Positions 9,255-17,170 of a DNA stretch of 64,000 bases are shown in pieces (position 1 is the stretch's first letter; every line of letters starts with the position of its first letter). The stretch is from NCBI RefSeq assembly GCF_030035605.1, contig NZ_CP106736.1, positions 868,001-932,000 on the forward strand, given 5' to 3'. The translations under genes and the position numbers were made by a program. This stretch comes from Silvimonas soli. GTDB lineage: Bacteria > Pseudomonadota > Gammaproteobacteria > Burkholderiales > Chitinibacteraceae. Under the pieces are notes generated by a model. That model was not told the DNA's origin, did no database searches, and saw only the letters and a program-made list of their open reading frames with translations.

Positions 9255-10130
9255 TTACCCGGCTACCGGTTTTTGTTGCCGGCGATATTCATTGCGCTTC
9301 ATGGCCATGTACTCGTCCAGATCCATTTCATGCAACTGGCGCGGATAACGCTCGGTGGCGGTAAACCAGTTGCGCATGCGCAGTTCCGGCTGCTGCTCGG
9401 CCGGAGCGGATTGCGCCCCCAGCCATGATTCAATGGCCAGGTAGTAGCGGATGGTGTTGCGCTCGACCAGACCGCGCACACCGCCCACGGGTTGCCCATC
9501 AATCTGGGTAAAGCCTACCTTGTCGCTGCCCAACGTCCCCAGATAGCTTTGCAAAGCCAGTTTGGCGGTGAGGCCATAGCCGTAGGCATAAGACAGATGC
9601 ACAAAACTATGGCCAGAATCCAGCGGAATGGATTCCAGATTGATCCGGTAATCGTGTGTGCCCATGGGGCCATTACCGGCGTGCAGCACCACATTTGAAT
9701 AACCGGCGTCGGCAGCAAGCGAATGCCAGGAAAAATCCAGTTCATGCGCGGCGGTGAGCGGCTGATCCACTTTGCGACCCACATACACCACCAGTTGCTC
9801 TGCTGTCGCCCCGATGTGGCAATACTTGATATTCAAATGCAGGATCAGGATATCGCACCAGTGCGCCGGGTCATTTACTGCGGCTTTGAACTCCGCAAAC
9901 GGGTGATCGACCACGGCGTAAATTTCGCCCTTGAGTTGACTGTCAGTCTGGCTGGATTCAAGCACCAGCGGCTGGCCAAAAGCGTTGTGCTGCAACTGGG
10001 TGGTCAAAGCAGCGTAGTGGGCCTGCAAAGCGTCGGCGTGGTTTTCCGCCGCACTGGCAAACCCAGCCAGTAACACGCTGACCAGCGCAAACTGGAGCCA
10101 CTGAAAACAAAACCGGGTGCGGCGAAACAT
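9255..10130 (-). CDS. Exported protein of unknown function
   Basis: Starting at ATG 10130, with GGAAGG just upstream, the 291-residue product opens with a basic, hydrophobic signal peptide (MFRRTRFCFQWLQFALVSVL...AGFASAAE) with likely cleavage after ASA, so it is probably periplasmic. The mature part has an EIYAVVDHPFAEFKAAVNDPA-like region followed by CDILILHLNIKYC and alternating strands, loosely like a helix-grip (START/Bet v 1) ligand pocket, but I do not recognise a named family. A cysteine pair (CDILILHLNIKYC) could form a disulfide. It is convergent with the phospholipase-D lipoprotein gene 25 bp away; both may act on the envelope, which is inference. Confidence 0.75.
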   Translation of the reverse strand: MFRRTRFCFQWLQFALVSVLLAGFASAAENHADALQAHYAALTTQLQHNAFGQPLVLESSQTDSQLKGEIYAVVDHPFAEFKAAVNDPAHWCDILILHLNIKYCHIGATAEQLVVYVGRKVDQPLTAAHELDFSWHSLAADAGYSNVVLHAGNGPMGTHDYRINLESIPLDSGHSFVHLSYAYGYGLTAKLALQSYLGTLGSDKVGFTQIDGQPVGGVRGLVERNTIRYYLAIESWLGAQSAPAEQQPELRMRNWFTATERYPRQLHEMDLDEYMAMKRNEYRRQQKPVAG

Positions 10131-10383
10131 GGGACCTTCCCTTTCGGCAGGTGCTCGCTGAATGATTCTGGAGATGTAAACCCAGCATGCCATTGCAACG
10201 CATCCCGCAGAATCCGGCATCCCCCAAATGACCGTCGGCATTTGTCTGACACGCAAATGAGAATGTGTTTGGCATTACCAGCCCCGCCAACGCGGTCTAA
10301 TGGCGCCAGTATCGAACACCAGTCAGCCCACCTGTGAATCTGGCTGGTCGCCGTTCGGCAAACTGCATCTGATGGAGATAAAC

Positions 10384-10575
10384 ATGACCACACTGGCTGA
10401 GCTGACCCCCCAAGATCTGTACATCCTGCGCGAAGCCGCCGAAGGCAAATCCATCGGTCTGGATTTTAGCCAGGTACGCCACTTGATGGACACGGACCCG
10501 CCGTTGATTGAGGCACGGCCAATTTATGGCTGGCAAATTACAGCCGCGGGCGAGCAAGTGCTGCTACAGCACTGA
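10384..10575 (+). CDS. Small hypothetical protein (63 aa)
   Basis: ATG 10384 follows GGAGAT seven bases upstream and gives MTTLAELTPQDLYILREAAE..., a soluble 63-residue protein rich in acidic residues and ending LLQH. An in-frame upstream extension lacks a ribosome site. A strong terminator follows 17 bp after the stop, supporting a real single-gene transcript. I do not recognise the family. It faces narK convergently and is divergent from the exported protein gene at 9255-10130. Confidence 0.6.
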   Translation: MTTLAELTPQDLYILREAAEGKSIGLDFSQVRHLMDTDPPLIEARPIYGWQITAAGEQVLLQH

Positions 10576-10591
10576 GTCCCGTCCAGACAAA

Positions 10592-10625
10592 AACAGCGCC
10601 TGCATAAGCGGCGCTGTTTTTGTTT
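10592..10625. terminator. Bidirectional intrinsic terminator
   Basis: AACAGCGCC (10592-10600) pairs with GGCGCTGTT (10610-10618) around a nine-base loop, flanked by A-rich and T-rich runs, so it can end both the small gene on the plus strand and narK on the minus strand. Confidence 0.85.
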
Positions 10626-10644
10626 TGCGGTGCCTGGCCTGGTA

Positions 10645-12030
10645 TCAGCAAGGCATGTCAGCGCCTTTACGGGCATAACGCCACCAGGTCAGCAGCACAC
10701 AAGTAACGTAGAAGGCCATCAGCACATACAAGGCGGTTTCAGCTTCGCCCGTGGCTTTCATCGAAAAGCCAAACAGTTGCGGAATCAGGAAGCCACCGTA
10801 TGCGCCAATAGCACTGATAAAGCCAGCGGCAGCAGCCGACTCCCGCACGCCGTCCACTTCAGCAACTTGCATGGAAGTACCCAGCTTTTTGGCTTCGCGC
10901 TGTGCGGTACTCACAAAAATGGTGGGGATCATCCGATAGGTAGAACCGTTACCAATCCCGGCCAGGATAAACAAAGCCTGGAAGGACATGAAGAAGCCCC
11001 AGAAACTACCGCCCGCGCCCTGATGCGGCAGAAAACTCAAGGCCATACCCACCGCCACAATCATCAAGGCAAACACACCCAGCGTCACTCTGGCACCGCC
11101 CACCTTGTCGGAAACCCAACCGCCCACCGGACGGATCAGCGCACCAATCAACGGTCCGATAAACACAAACGACGTGACATCGATCCCGGTGAACTGGGTT
11201 TTGGTCAGCAGCGCAAACGCAGACGAGAAACCGATAAAGCTGCCAAAGGTACCCAGATACAGCCAGCACATCAGCCAGTTATCTTTGCGACGAAAAATCA
11301 CTGCTTGCTCGGCAAACGAGGCCTTGGCGCTGGACAAATCGTTCATGCCAAACCAGGCGGCAATACTGGACGCAATGATGAACGGCACCCAGACAAAACC
11401 GGCATTTTGCAGCCAGATATGGTGCTCTACACCATCTTTGACAAAGCTTTGCGGATCGCCACCAAACACGCCGAACATACCGGCGGTAATAGCCATTGGC
11501 ATCACAAATTGCGCGACCGACACACCCAGATTACCCAAACCGGCATTCATGCCATTTGCATAACCTTTTTGCTTCTTCGGGAAGAAATACGCGATATTGG
11601 CCATGGAACTGGCAAAATTGCCGCTACCCAGGCCGGTTAGCAACGCAATGATCAGCATGGTTGGGTAAGGCGTTGAAGCATCTTGCACGGCGTAACCCAG
11701 CCAGATGGCGGGGATCAGCAAAGACGCTGTGGAAATGGTCGTCCATTTACGGCCACCCAGAATCGAAGGCAGAAAGCTGTAGAAAATCCGCAGGGTGGCG
11801 CCGGACAACATGGGCAGCGCGGTCAGCAAGAACAACTGGTCTTTGGTGTACTGAAAGCCAATCAACGGCATTTTCAGCACCACGATGCTCCACATGATGG
11901 AGATCGAAAACGCCAGCAGCAAACAGGGAATGGAAATCCACAGGTTGCGTTTAGCAACTTTTTCGCCCGAGTTTTGCCAGAAAGCGGAATCTTCCGGCTC
12001 CCAGCGAGAGATGACAGCGGCAGACGCCAT
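10645..12030 (-). CDS. narK: Nitrate/nitrite MFS transporter NarK
   Basis: NarK moves nitrate into the cytoplasm and nitrite out, feeding the cytoplasmic active site of NarG. From ATG 12030 (MASAAVISRWEPEDSAFWQN) it is 461 residues with about twelve membrane segments. The nitrate-porter signature appears twice in spirit: GSGNFASSMANIAYFFPKK followed by GMNAGLGNLGVS in the first half, and GNGSTYRMIPTIF in the second. Arginines in LSGATLRIFYSF and NGSTYRMIP match substrate-binding positions of the family. It is not in the nar operon here but lies 3.4 kb upstream of narG on the same strand with its own upstream region holding a CTAG dyad like that of narG. Confidence 0.94.
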   Translation of the reverse strand: MASAAVISRWEPEDSAFWQNSGEKVAKRNLWISIPCLLLAFSISIMWSIVVLKMPLIGFQYTKDQLFLLTALPMLSGATLRIFYSFLPSILGGRKWTTISTASLLIPAIWLGYAVQDASTPYPTMLIIALLTGLGSGNFASSMANIAYFFPKKQKGYANGMNAGLGNLGVSVAQFVMPMAITAGMFGVFGGDPQSFVKDGVEHHIWLQNAGFVWVPFIIASSIAAWFGMNDLSSAKASFAEQAVIFRRKDNWLMCWLYLGTFGSFIGFSSAFALLTKTQFTGIDVTSFVFIGPLIGALIRPVGGWVSDKVGGARVTLGVFALMIVAVGMALSFLPHQGAGGSFWGFFMSFQALFILAGIGNGSTYRMIPTIFVSTAQREAKKLGTSMQVAEVDGVRESAAAAGFISAIGAYGGFLIPQLFGFSMKATGEAETALYVLMAFYVTCVLLTWWRYARKGADMPC

Positions 12031-12156
12031 GATGATTTGTCCGTGAGATGAGATATGTCCCAAGGCTATATAAGTTGCCGCTGCAACTAAATTGGCCAGA
12101 AGTGCTGACTGGCCCATGCAGAAGAACCAGACTCAACCGCCAGTTGGCCAGGGCGA

Positions 12157-12176
12157 TCTAGTCCATTTGAACTAGA
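12157..12176. promoter_or_regulatory. CTAG dyad upstream of narK
   Basis: TCTAGT and ACTAGA flank eight bases (CCATTTGA), a 6+6 inverted repeat. It lies 127-146 bp upstream of the narK start and about 105 bp upstream of the divergent gene at 12282. The GGACTAG half recurs upstream of narG at a similar distance. Operator function is inferred. Confidence 0.4.
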
Positions 12177-12281
12177 CAAGCCCAATCGACCAGGTAGCTC
12201 AATGCGGAACAATGGTTTAATACGAGGTTTGCCGGTCAGGCCAACTGGTCGCACCGCCTCTGCACAGGAAATCAACAAGTC

Positions 12282-12890
12282 ATGAATAAACGTGAGTTTC
12301 TCGCCGCCGGTGCCGCCCTGATCGCCACGTTGCCCGCCAGCGCATTGGCCCGCAAAAAAGACAAACCCGCGCCAGCAGCTCCCGCCGTACCCGAGCCTGC
12401 GCTGCTGACAATTTCTGGCGCCATTACCCGCAGCAATCGCGGGCCGCTGAACCCGGCTTTTGACGTCATGCTGAAAAAACAGAACGTGCATTTTGACTCG
12501 GCATGGAGCCTGACTTACGCCGATTTGCTGAAAATGCCCGCAGTGGAAATGCACGCCACGCTGGAATATGACGGCAAGTCCCATTTGCTCAAAGGCCCGT
12601 ATCTGGCCCAGTTACTTGCCACCGCTGGTGCCCCGACGCGTGATGGAGTGAAAGTGCTGCTGCGTGCCGTAGACGGCTACGCCGCCGGAATGTCACTGGG
12701 CGACCTACGCAAATATCGCTACATCGTCGCGACCCACATGGACGGCAAACCCATGCCACTAGGCGGACTGGGCCCACTGTGGGCCGTGTACGCGCCCGAC
12801 ACCTTCCCCGACATGGCCGCCAAACCCCTGCCCGACCGCTTCGCCACCTGTCCGTGGGGGCTGTATCACGTTGAAGTGCAGAGTGGTTGA
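12282..12890 (+). CDS. Exported molybdopterin-binding-fold (SUOX-like) protein
   Basis: A 202-residue protein with an N-terminal export signal (MNKREFLAAGAALIATLPAS, ALA cleavage site) that resembles a Tat leader but has KR rather than RR. The mature part has the sulfite-oxidase-fold pattern: LTYADLLKMPAVEMHATLEY, then LKGPYLAQLLATAGAP, then a closing FATCPWGLYHVEVQ. The only cysteine is the one near the C-terminus, so the cysteine that ligates molybdenum in true sulfite oxidases is absent; catalysis is doubtful. It is divergent from narK across a shared regulatory gap. Its role, perhaps cofactor handling or periplasmic redox, is unknown. Confidence 0.72.
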   Translation: MNKREFLAAGAALIATLPASALARKKDKPAPAAPAVPEPALLTISGAITRSNRGPLNPAFDVMLKKQNVHFDSAWSLTYADLLKMPAVEMHATLEYDGKSHLLKGPYLAQLLATAGAPTRDGVKVLLRAVDGYAAGMSLGDLRKYRYIVATHMDGKPMPLGGLGPLWAVYAPDTFPDMAAKPLPDRFATCPWGLYHVEVQSG

Positions 12891-12917
12891 TCACGCCGCC
12901 GGCATCAATCGCCATCA

Positions 12918-13178
12918 GCAACAAAGTCAGACGATTTTCTCCGCAATGCCAAAGCAGTTCACCAAGTCGTCCTGACGCGACGCCGAAGCGTGCCCTTGTG
13001 GTACCCCCTTGGGGCAGACAGAAAGATTCGTACGGCAAGCTTCGGCAACAAAGTCAGATGATTTTCTCTGCAATGCCAAGGCAGTTCACAAAGCCGTCCT
13101 GACGCGACGCCGAAGCGCAGACAGTACGATTCGTACGGCAAGCTTCGGCAACAAAGTCAGGGCGGCTTTGTGAACTGC
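12918..13178. repeat. Tandem and inverted intergenic repeat
   Basis: Two direct copies of about 105-128 bp (12918-13045 and 13045-13148) share CAACAAAGTCAG, GATTTTCTC, GCAATGCCAA, GTCCTGACGCGACGCCGAAG and GATTCGTACGGCAAGCTTCG. The first copy has an extra 24 bases or so (TGCCCTTGTGGTACCCCCTT region). A third start (13149) breaks off and continues as the reverse complement of part of copy two: 13081-13103 pairs with 13156-13178 with one mismatch in 23. The gap 12891-13278 has no gene. Confidence 0.85.
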
Positions 13179-13278
13179 AAACAAAGAAAGACTACTGACG
13201 GGAGGGTGTCAGTAGCCCCTCTGTACATTGGCCTCACGTCATCCGACGCTACTGCCAACGTACTCAGGAGAATGCATC

Positions 13279-13662
13279 ATGAACACCATTGCGAATCCGT
13301 TTTGCTGGACTGAAATTGCCGTCACCGACATGGAGCGTGCTGTGCTGTTTTATCAAGCCGTATTCAGAACCGTGCTGCATCGTGAAAACTTTGGCGGCTC
13401 ACTCCAGGCCGTGTTTCCACACGCCGAAGATCAGCCCGGTGGCGCGCTGTTCAAGTCAGACAATTTCCTGCCAGGCCGCAGTGGCATTCGCGCCTATATG
13501 AATGTGGGCGAAGAAAAGCTGGACGACGTACTGGCCCGCATCGAACAAGCTGGCGGCAAGATGGATTTCCCGGTGGTTGATCTGGGCAAAGGCATCGGCT
13601 TTATCGCTGGCATGATCGATTCCGAAGGCAATAGCGTCGGTTTGTTTTCGACCGTGGGTTAA
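13279..13662 (+). CDS. VOC family protein (glyoxalase/dioxygenase fold)
   Basis: From ATG 13279, with AGGAG upstream, a 127-residue protein opens MNTIANPFCWTEIAVTDMER, then AVLFYQAVF, and ends with IAGMIDSEGNSVGLFS, the two repeated beta-alpha-beta-beta-beta units of the vicinal-oxygen-chelate fold. Such small single-unit proteins usually dimerise; many are of unknown substrate. It is followed after 13 bp by a WYL-domain regulator, so the two are probably one transcript and the regulator may control it. The substrate cannot be inferred. Confidence 0.85.
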   Translation: MNTIANPFCWTEIAVTDMERAVLFYQAVFRTVLHRENFGGSLQAVFPHAEDQPGGALFKSDNFLPGRSGIRAYMNVGEEKLDDVLARIEQAGGKMDFPVVDLGKGIGFIAGMIDSEGNSVGLFSTVG

Positions 13663-13675
13663 GGACCGCCAACAA

Positions 13676-14371
13676 ATGCGCCGAGCCGACCGCCTGTTCC
13701 AGATCGTGCAATTTCTGCGCGGTCGGCGTCTGACCACTGCCCGCTGGCTGGCCGAGAAACTGGAAGTCTCGGACCGCACCATTTACCGCGACATTCAGGA
13801 TTTGATGTCTTCCGGCGTGCCCATTGATGGCGAAGCGGGCGTCGGTTATGTGCTGCATAAAACCTTTGACCTGCCGCCACTGATGTTTGATCGCGATGAA
13901 CTCGAAGCCATCACCATTGGCCTGCGCATGGTCAAGTCTTGGGCGGGCGCTGGCCTGGAGCGCGCGGCCAATAGTGCGCAATCCAAAGTGCAGTGCGCGC
14001 TGCCCAACGAGTTGCGCCAGCGCTTTGGGCGTATTGCCTTGTATTCGCCCAGCTGGACCAAACCCTTTAGTGGCGATGTATTTGATGTGGTGCGCGACGC
14101 CATCGGGCACAACTACGTCATTGCCATCGACTATCAACGCCTCGATGGTAGCGCCAGCGAAATGCGCAACGTGTGGCCGCTGGGGCTGTTTTTCTGGGGC
14201 AATAAATGGACGCTGGCCGCCTGGTGTGAGACGCGTCAGGCTTTTCGCAATTTCCGGCTGGATCGCATCAGCGAGTCCCAACTCTTGCAACGGCATTTTG
14301 TCACCGATGCCGAACGCAGCCTGGATGGCTATCTGAAAGCGATTGGCGCGCCAGCCAATACCGACGATTAA
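13676..14371 (+). CDS. YafY-type transcriptional regulator (HTH_11 + WYL)
   Basis: The 231-residue product has an N-terminal winged helix (MRRADRLFQIVQFLRGRRLT, recognition helix around VSDRTIYRDIQDL) and a WYL-type ligand domain with AIDYQRLDGSASEMRNVWPL and then FRNFRLDRIS. WYL regulators sense nucleotides, oligonucleotides or other small ligands and often control their neighbours. It directly follows the VOC gene, 13 bp apart. The next operon starts 111 bp downstream on the same strand but has its own operator-like palindrome. Family assignment is firm, regulon unknown. Confidence 0.9.
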   Translation: MRRADRLFQIVQFLRGRRLTTARWLAEKLEVSDRTIYRDIQDLMSSGVPIDGEAGVGYVLHKTFDLPPLMFDRDELEAITIGLRMVKSWAGAGLERAANSAQSKVQCALPNELRQRFGRIALYSPSWTKPFSGDVFDVVRDAIGHNYVIAIDYQRLDGSASEMRNVWPLGLFFWGNKWTLAAWCETRQAFRNFRLDRISESQLLQRHFVTDAERSLDGYLKAIGAPANTDD

Positions 14372-14445
14372 GCCACCCCGAACCCCGCCCTACCCCAACG
14401 CGCGAGCCAGTGTGGCTTGCCCGGCGCAGGCGATTTCCCGCATAA

Positions 14446-14460
14446 TGCAACATTATTGCA
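14446..14460. promoter_or_regulatory. Palindromic operator, possible Zur site, before the zinc ABC operon
   Basis: TGCAA-CATTA-TTGCA is a 15-base palindrome embedded in AT-rich sequence 23 bp upstream of the first operon gene. The AT-rich dyad with TGCAA/TTGCA arms is of the kind bound by Fur-family zinc repressors, though I could not match it to a full consensus. The position near the expected promoter suits repression by zinc. Confidence 0.5.
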
Positions 14461-14482
14461 AAAACAGCCTGCAGCGGCGGCC

Positions 14483-14656
14483 ATGTCTCACTCTCATTCC
14501 GATCACGCCTCACATTCCCACGCTCATTCGCACGCAACCGCCGTTGTTCGTCCGGGCTTACCGGCACGACTGTTCGCGTTCAGCGCGGCACAACGTTTGC
14601 TGATTGCGCTGGTGCCTTTGGCGCTGGTCTGGTTCATGACCTGGTGGGCGCTGTAA
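14483..14656 (+). CDS. Small His-rich membrane protein
   Basis: ATG 14483 gives 57 residues: MSHSHSDHASHSHAHSHATA, a stretch with eight histidines in the first 18 residues, then a linker and one C-terminal membrane helix (LLIALVPLALVWFMTWWAL). The stop is immediately followed by the ATG of the ABC ATPase, so it is the first gene of the zinc operon. A histidine cluster of this type would bind zinc or nickel. I infer a metal-buffer or delivery role for the importer; no family is recognised. Confidence 0.75.
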   Translation: MSHSHSDHASHSHAHSHATAVVRPGLPARLFAFSAAQRLLIALVPLALVWFMTWWAL

Positions 14657-15373
14657 ATGATCCAGCTGGATGACATCACCGTTTGTTATCGCAAGCATCC
14701 CGCCGTGCATCATGTCAGCGGCACCTTTACCGCAGGCGGATTGACCGCCGTGGTCGGCCCGAATGGCGCCGGTAAAACCACGCTACTGAAAGCCATTACC
14801 CGGCTGCAGCCGCTCACTACCGGCAAAATCACGGTCGATGGCGAAATCGCCTATCTGCCGCAACTGGCCGAGCTGGACCGACAGTTTCCGCTCACCGTTA
14901 GCGAACTGGTTTTGGCTGGTGCCTGGAAGCGCAAAGGTGGTCTGAAAAGCCTGAATGGTGACGAAGTGACGCGCACGCAAGCGGCACTGGAACGCGTTGG
15001 TCTGGGTGGATTTGGCCAACGCCCGATCTCCACTTTGTCTGGCGGCCAATTACAGCGCGCCCGCTTTGCCCGTTTGCTGGTACAGGACACGCCCATCATT
15101 TTGCTGGATGAGCCGTTCAACAATATCGACACCCGCACCCGCGACACCTTGCTGACACTGCTGGAACACTGGCGCGATGAATCGCGCACGGTTGCGGTGG
15201 TGGTGCATGACATGACCATTGCCCACTCGCACTTTCCCGAAACCGCTTTGCTGGCCCACGAGGTGATTGCCTGGGGGCCGACAGCCACTACGCTCACCGA
15301 AGAAAACCTCGAGCGCGCCCAACAAATGACCGAATACTGGCAAAACGATGCCCCGTGGTGTGCCCAAGCATGA
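14657..15373 (+). CDS. Zinc/manganese-type ABC importer, ATP-binding protein
   Basis: The 238-residue ATPase has Walker A GPNGAGKTTLLKA near residue 34, the signature TLSGGQLQRARFARLL, Walker B IILLDEPF and the switch histidine in VVHDM. It resembles ZnuC/SitB/TroB subunits of metal importers and lacks features of exporters. It begins directly after the His-rich gene stop and overlaps the permease start by four bases (ATGA), so the genes are translationally coupled. The metal is inferred as zinc from the binding protein and the operator, not from this subunit. Confidence 0.93.
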   Translation: MIQLDDITVCYRKHPAVHHVSGTFTAGGLTAVVGPNGAGKTTLLKAITRLQPLTTGKITVDGEIAYLPQLAELDRQFPLTVSELVLAGAWKRKGGLKSLNGDEVTRTQAALERVGLGGFGQRPISTLSGGQLQRARFARLLVQDTPIILLDEPFNNIDTRTRDTLLTLLEHWRDESRTVAVVVHDMTIAHSHFPETALLAHEVIAWGPTATTLTEENLERAQQMTEYWQNDAPWCAQA

Positions 15374-16239
15374 CTTTGAATGAACTGTTTATTGCGCCGG
15401 TTAGCGACTTTGCCTTTATGCGCCGCGCACTGGCGGGCTGCGTAGCTCTGGCCACCGGCTGCGCGCCGATGGGCGTCATGCTGGTATTGCGCCGTATGAG
15501 TCTGATGGGTGATGCGCTGTCTCACGCCGTGCTCCCCGGCGCGGCCATCGGCTTTATCTTCGGTGGCTTTGCGTTGCCTTGGCTGGCGGGCGGTGGGATT
15601 GCCGCAGGTTTGCTGGTGGCGTTACTTGCCGGTTTGGCCAGCCGTTATACCAGCCTGAATGAAGACGCCAGCTTTGCCGGGTTTTATCTGGTGTCGCTGG
15701 CCGTTGGCGTGGTGCTGGTATCCAAATGGGGCAGCAATGTCGATCTGATCCACTTGCTATTCGGCTCGGTGCTGGCAATTGATGACCCGGCGTTGTATCT
15801 GCTGGCGGCCATCACCAGCATCACCCTGATCTGGCTGGCAGTGAACTACCGTGGGGTGATTCTGGAATGCGTTGATCCCGGTTATCTGGCTGTCACCGGC
15901 GGGCGCGGCAGTCGTTATCACCTGGGTTTGATGGTGCTGACGGTGCTCAATCTGGTTGCCGGTTTTCAAGCGATGGGTACATTGATGGCAGTCGGCATGA
16001 TGATGCTGCCCGCCACCATTGCCCGCTTATGGGCAGATACGCTGGCCGGACTGCTGTTGTCGGCCTGGTTGTCAGGACTGGCGGCTAGCGTTATCGGGCT
16101 GCTGCTGTCGTACCACCTGAACCTGCCTTCCGGCCCGGCCATCGTGCTGGTGGCCGGCATCATCTATCTGGTATCGCTGTGGCTGGCCCCACATGGCTGG
16201 CTGGGCCGCCGCGCCAGCAAAACTCATTTGCAACATTAA
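15370..16239 (+). CDS. Zinc/manganese-type ABC importer, permease (ABC-3 family)
   Basis: From ATG 15370 this 289-residue integral membrane protein has about eight hydrophobic segments and the ABC-3 family pattern: RRALAGCVALATGCAPMGVM at the start, RRMSLMGDALSHAVLPG in the first cytoplasmic loop, and GTLMAVGMMMLPATIARLW in the second half. It forms the channel for the ATPase encoded just upstream, with which it overlaps by four bases. The binding-protein gene follows 21 bp later. No damage is seen. Confidence 0.93.
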   Translation: MTLNELFIAPVSDFAFMRRALAGCVALATGCAPMGVMLVLRRMSLMGDALSHAVLPGAAIGFIFGGFALPWLAGGGIAAGLLVALLAGLASRYTSLNEDASFAGFYLVSLAVGVVLVSKWGSNVDLIHLLFGSVLAIDDPALYLLAAITSITLIWLAVNYRGVILECVDPGYLAVTGGRGSRYHLGLMVLTVLNLVAGFQAMGTLMAVGMMMLPATIARLWADTLAGLLLSAWLSGLAASVIGLLLSYHLNLPSGPAIVLVAGIIYLVSLWLAPHGWLGRRASKTHLQH

Positions 16240-16260
16240 GCTCCAAGGATCATCCCGCCC

Positions 16261-17148
16261 ATGCCACGTCTGATTCGCTGGCTCTCGCTAGCATTCCTGT
16301 GTTTTTCCGGTCTGGCTCAGGCCGCCACCCCGTTGCCGGTAGCAGCCAGCTTCAGCATCTTGGGTGATCTGGTGCAGCAAGTCGGCGGCGAGCGCGTTTC
16401 GGTATTCCGCCTGGTCGGGCCAGATGAAGATGCCCACGTCTTCCAGCCAACACCGGCCGATATCGCCCGCATTTCACGCACCCGTTTGTTCTTTGTGAAC
16501 GGGCTGGGGCTGGAAGGCTGGCTGACCCGCTTGCAACAAGCCGCCAATTACCAGGGCACCGTGGTTACCGTCAATCAGGCTGGCAATACGCTGGTGATGG
16601 ATGAAGACGGCAAACGTGTCACTGACCCGCATGCCTGGCAAGACCCTGCGCGCACCAAAGCCATGGTCGGCGTCATCAATGCGGCGCTGTGCAAAGCGGA
16701 CGCTGCAGGTTGCACCTATTACCAGCAGCGCACCACGGCTTACCAGAAACAGTTAGACGATTTGGCCAGCTGGGCGACCAGCGAGTTCAACAAAGTGCCA
16801 CCGCAAAAACGCGTCATTCTGACTTCGCATGATGCATTTGGGTATCTGGGCGCTCGCTTTGGCATCAAGATTCTGGCACCGCAAGGGGTTTCCACCGATG
16901 CCGAGCCCAGCGCCAAAGATGTGGGTAAGCTGATTAACCAGATCAAGCAAAGTGGCATTCATGCGGTGTTTATGGAAAACATCAGCAATCCGAAAATGGT
17001 GCAGCAGATTGCTGCCGAAACCGGTAGCAAACTGGGCGACAAGCTGTTTTCGGATGCGTTATCCAAAGATGGTGTGGCCGATACCTATCTAAAAATGTAC
17101 CGGCACAATGTGACCACGCTGGTCGCGGGTATGGCGCAAAACCGCTGA
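16261..17148 (+). CDS. Periplasmic metal-binding protein of the zinc-type ABC importer (ZnuA-like)
   Basis: A 295-residue cluster A-I solute-binding protein with a signal peptide (MPRLIRWLSLAFLCFSGLAQ, AQA cleavage). Metal ligands line up as H59 in DEDAHVF, H124 in DPHAWQDP, H190 in LTSHDAFGYL and an aspartate in LFSDALSKDG. Three histidines with one acid is the zinc-type set; manganese proteins have glutamate at the third position. The long His-rich loop of E. coli ZnuA is missing here, while a separate His-rich protein opens the operon. Function as periplasmic zinc capture is well supported; manganese is the main alternative. Confidence 0.9.
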   Translation: MPRLIRWLSLAFLCFSGLAQAATPLPVAASFSILGDLVQQVGGERVSVFRLVGPDEDAHVFQPTPADIARISRTRLFFVNGLGLEGWLTRLQQAANYQGTVVTVNQAGNTLVMDEDGKRVTDPHAWQDPARTKAMVGVINAALCKADAAGCTYYQQRTTAYQKQLDDLASWATSEFNKVPPQKRVILTSHDAFGYLGARFGIKILAPQGVSTDAEPSAKDVGKLINQIKQSGIHAVFMENISNPKMVQQIAAETGSKLGDKLFSDALSKDGVADTYLKMYRHNVTTLVAGMAQNR

Positions 17149-17170
17149 CACCGCGCGGCCATCAACCAGT

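Noticed and set aside
7292..12281. FNR boxes upstream of narG and narK
   Set aside because: No TTGAT-N4-ATCAA or close variant was seen by eye in either region; a weight-matrix scan would be needed to exclude weak sites.
12918..13178. CRISPR array
   Set aside because: The repeats are too long, only two to three copies, diverged and partly inverted. No cas genes are in the window.
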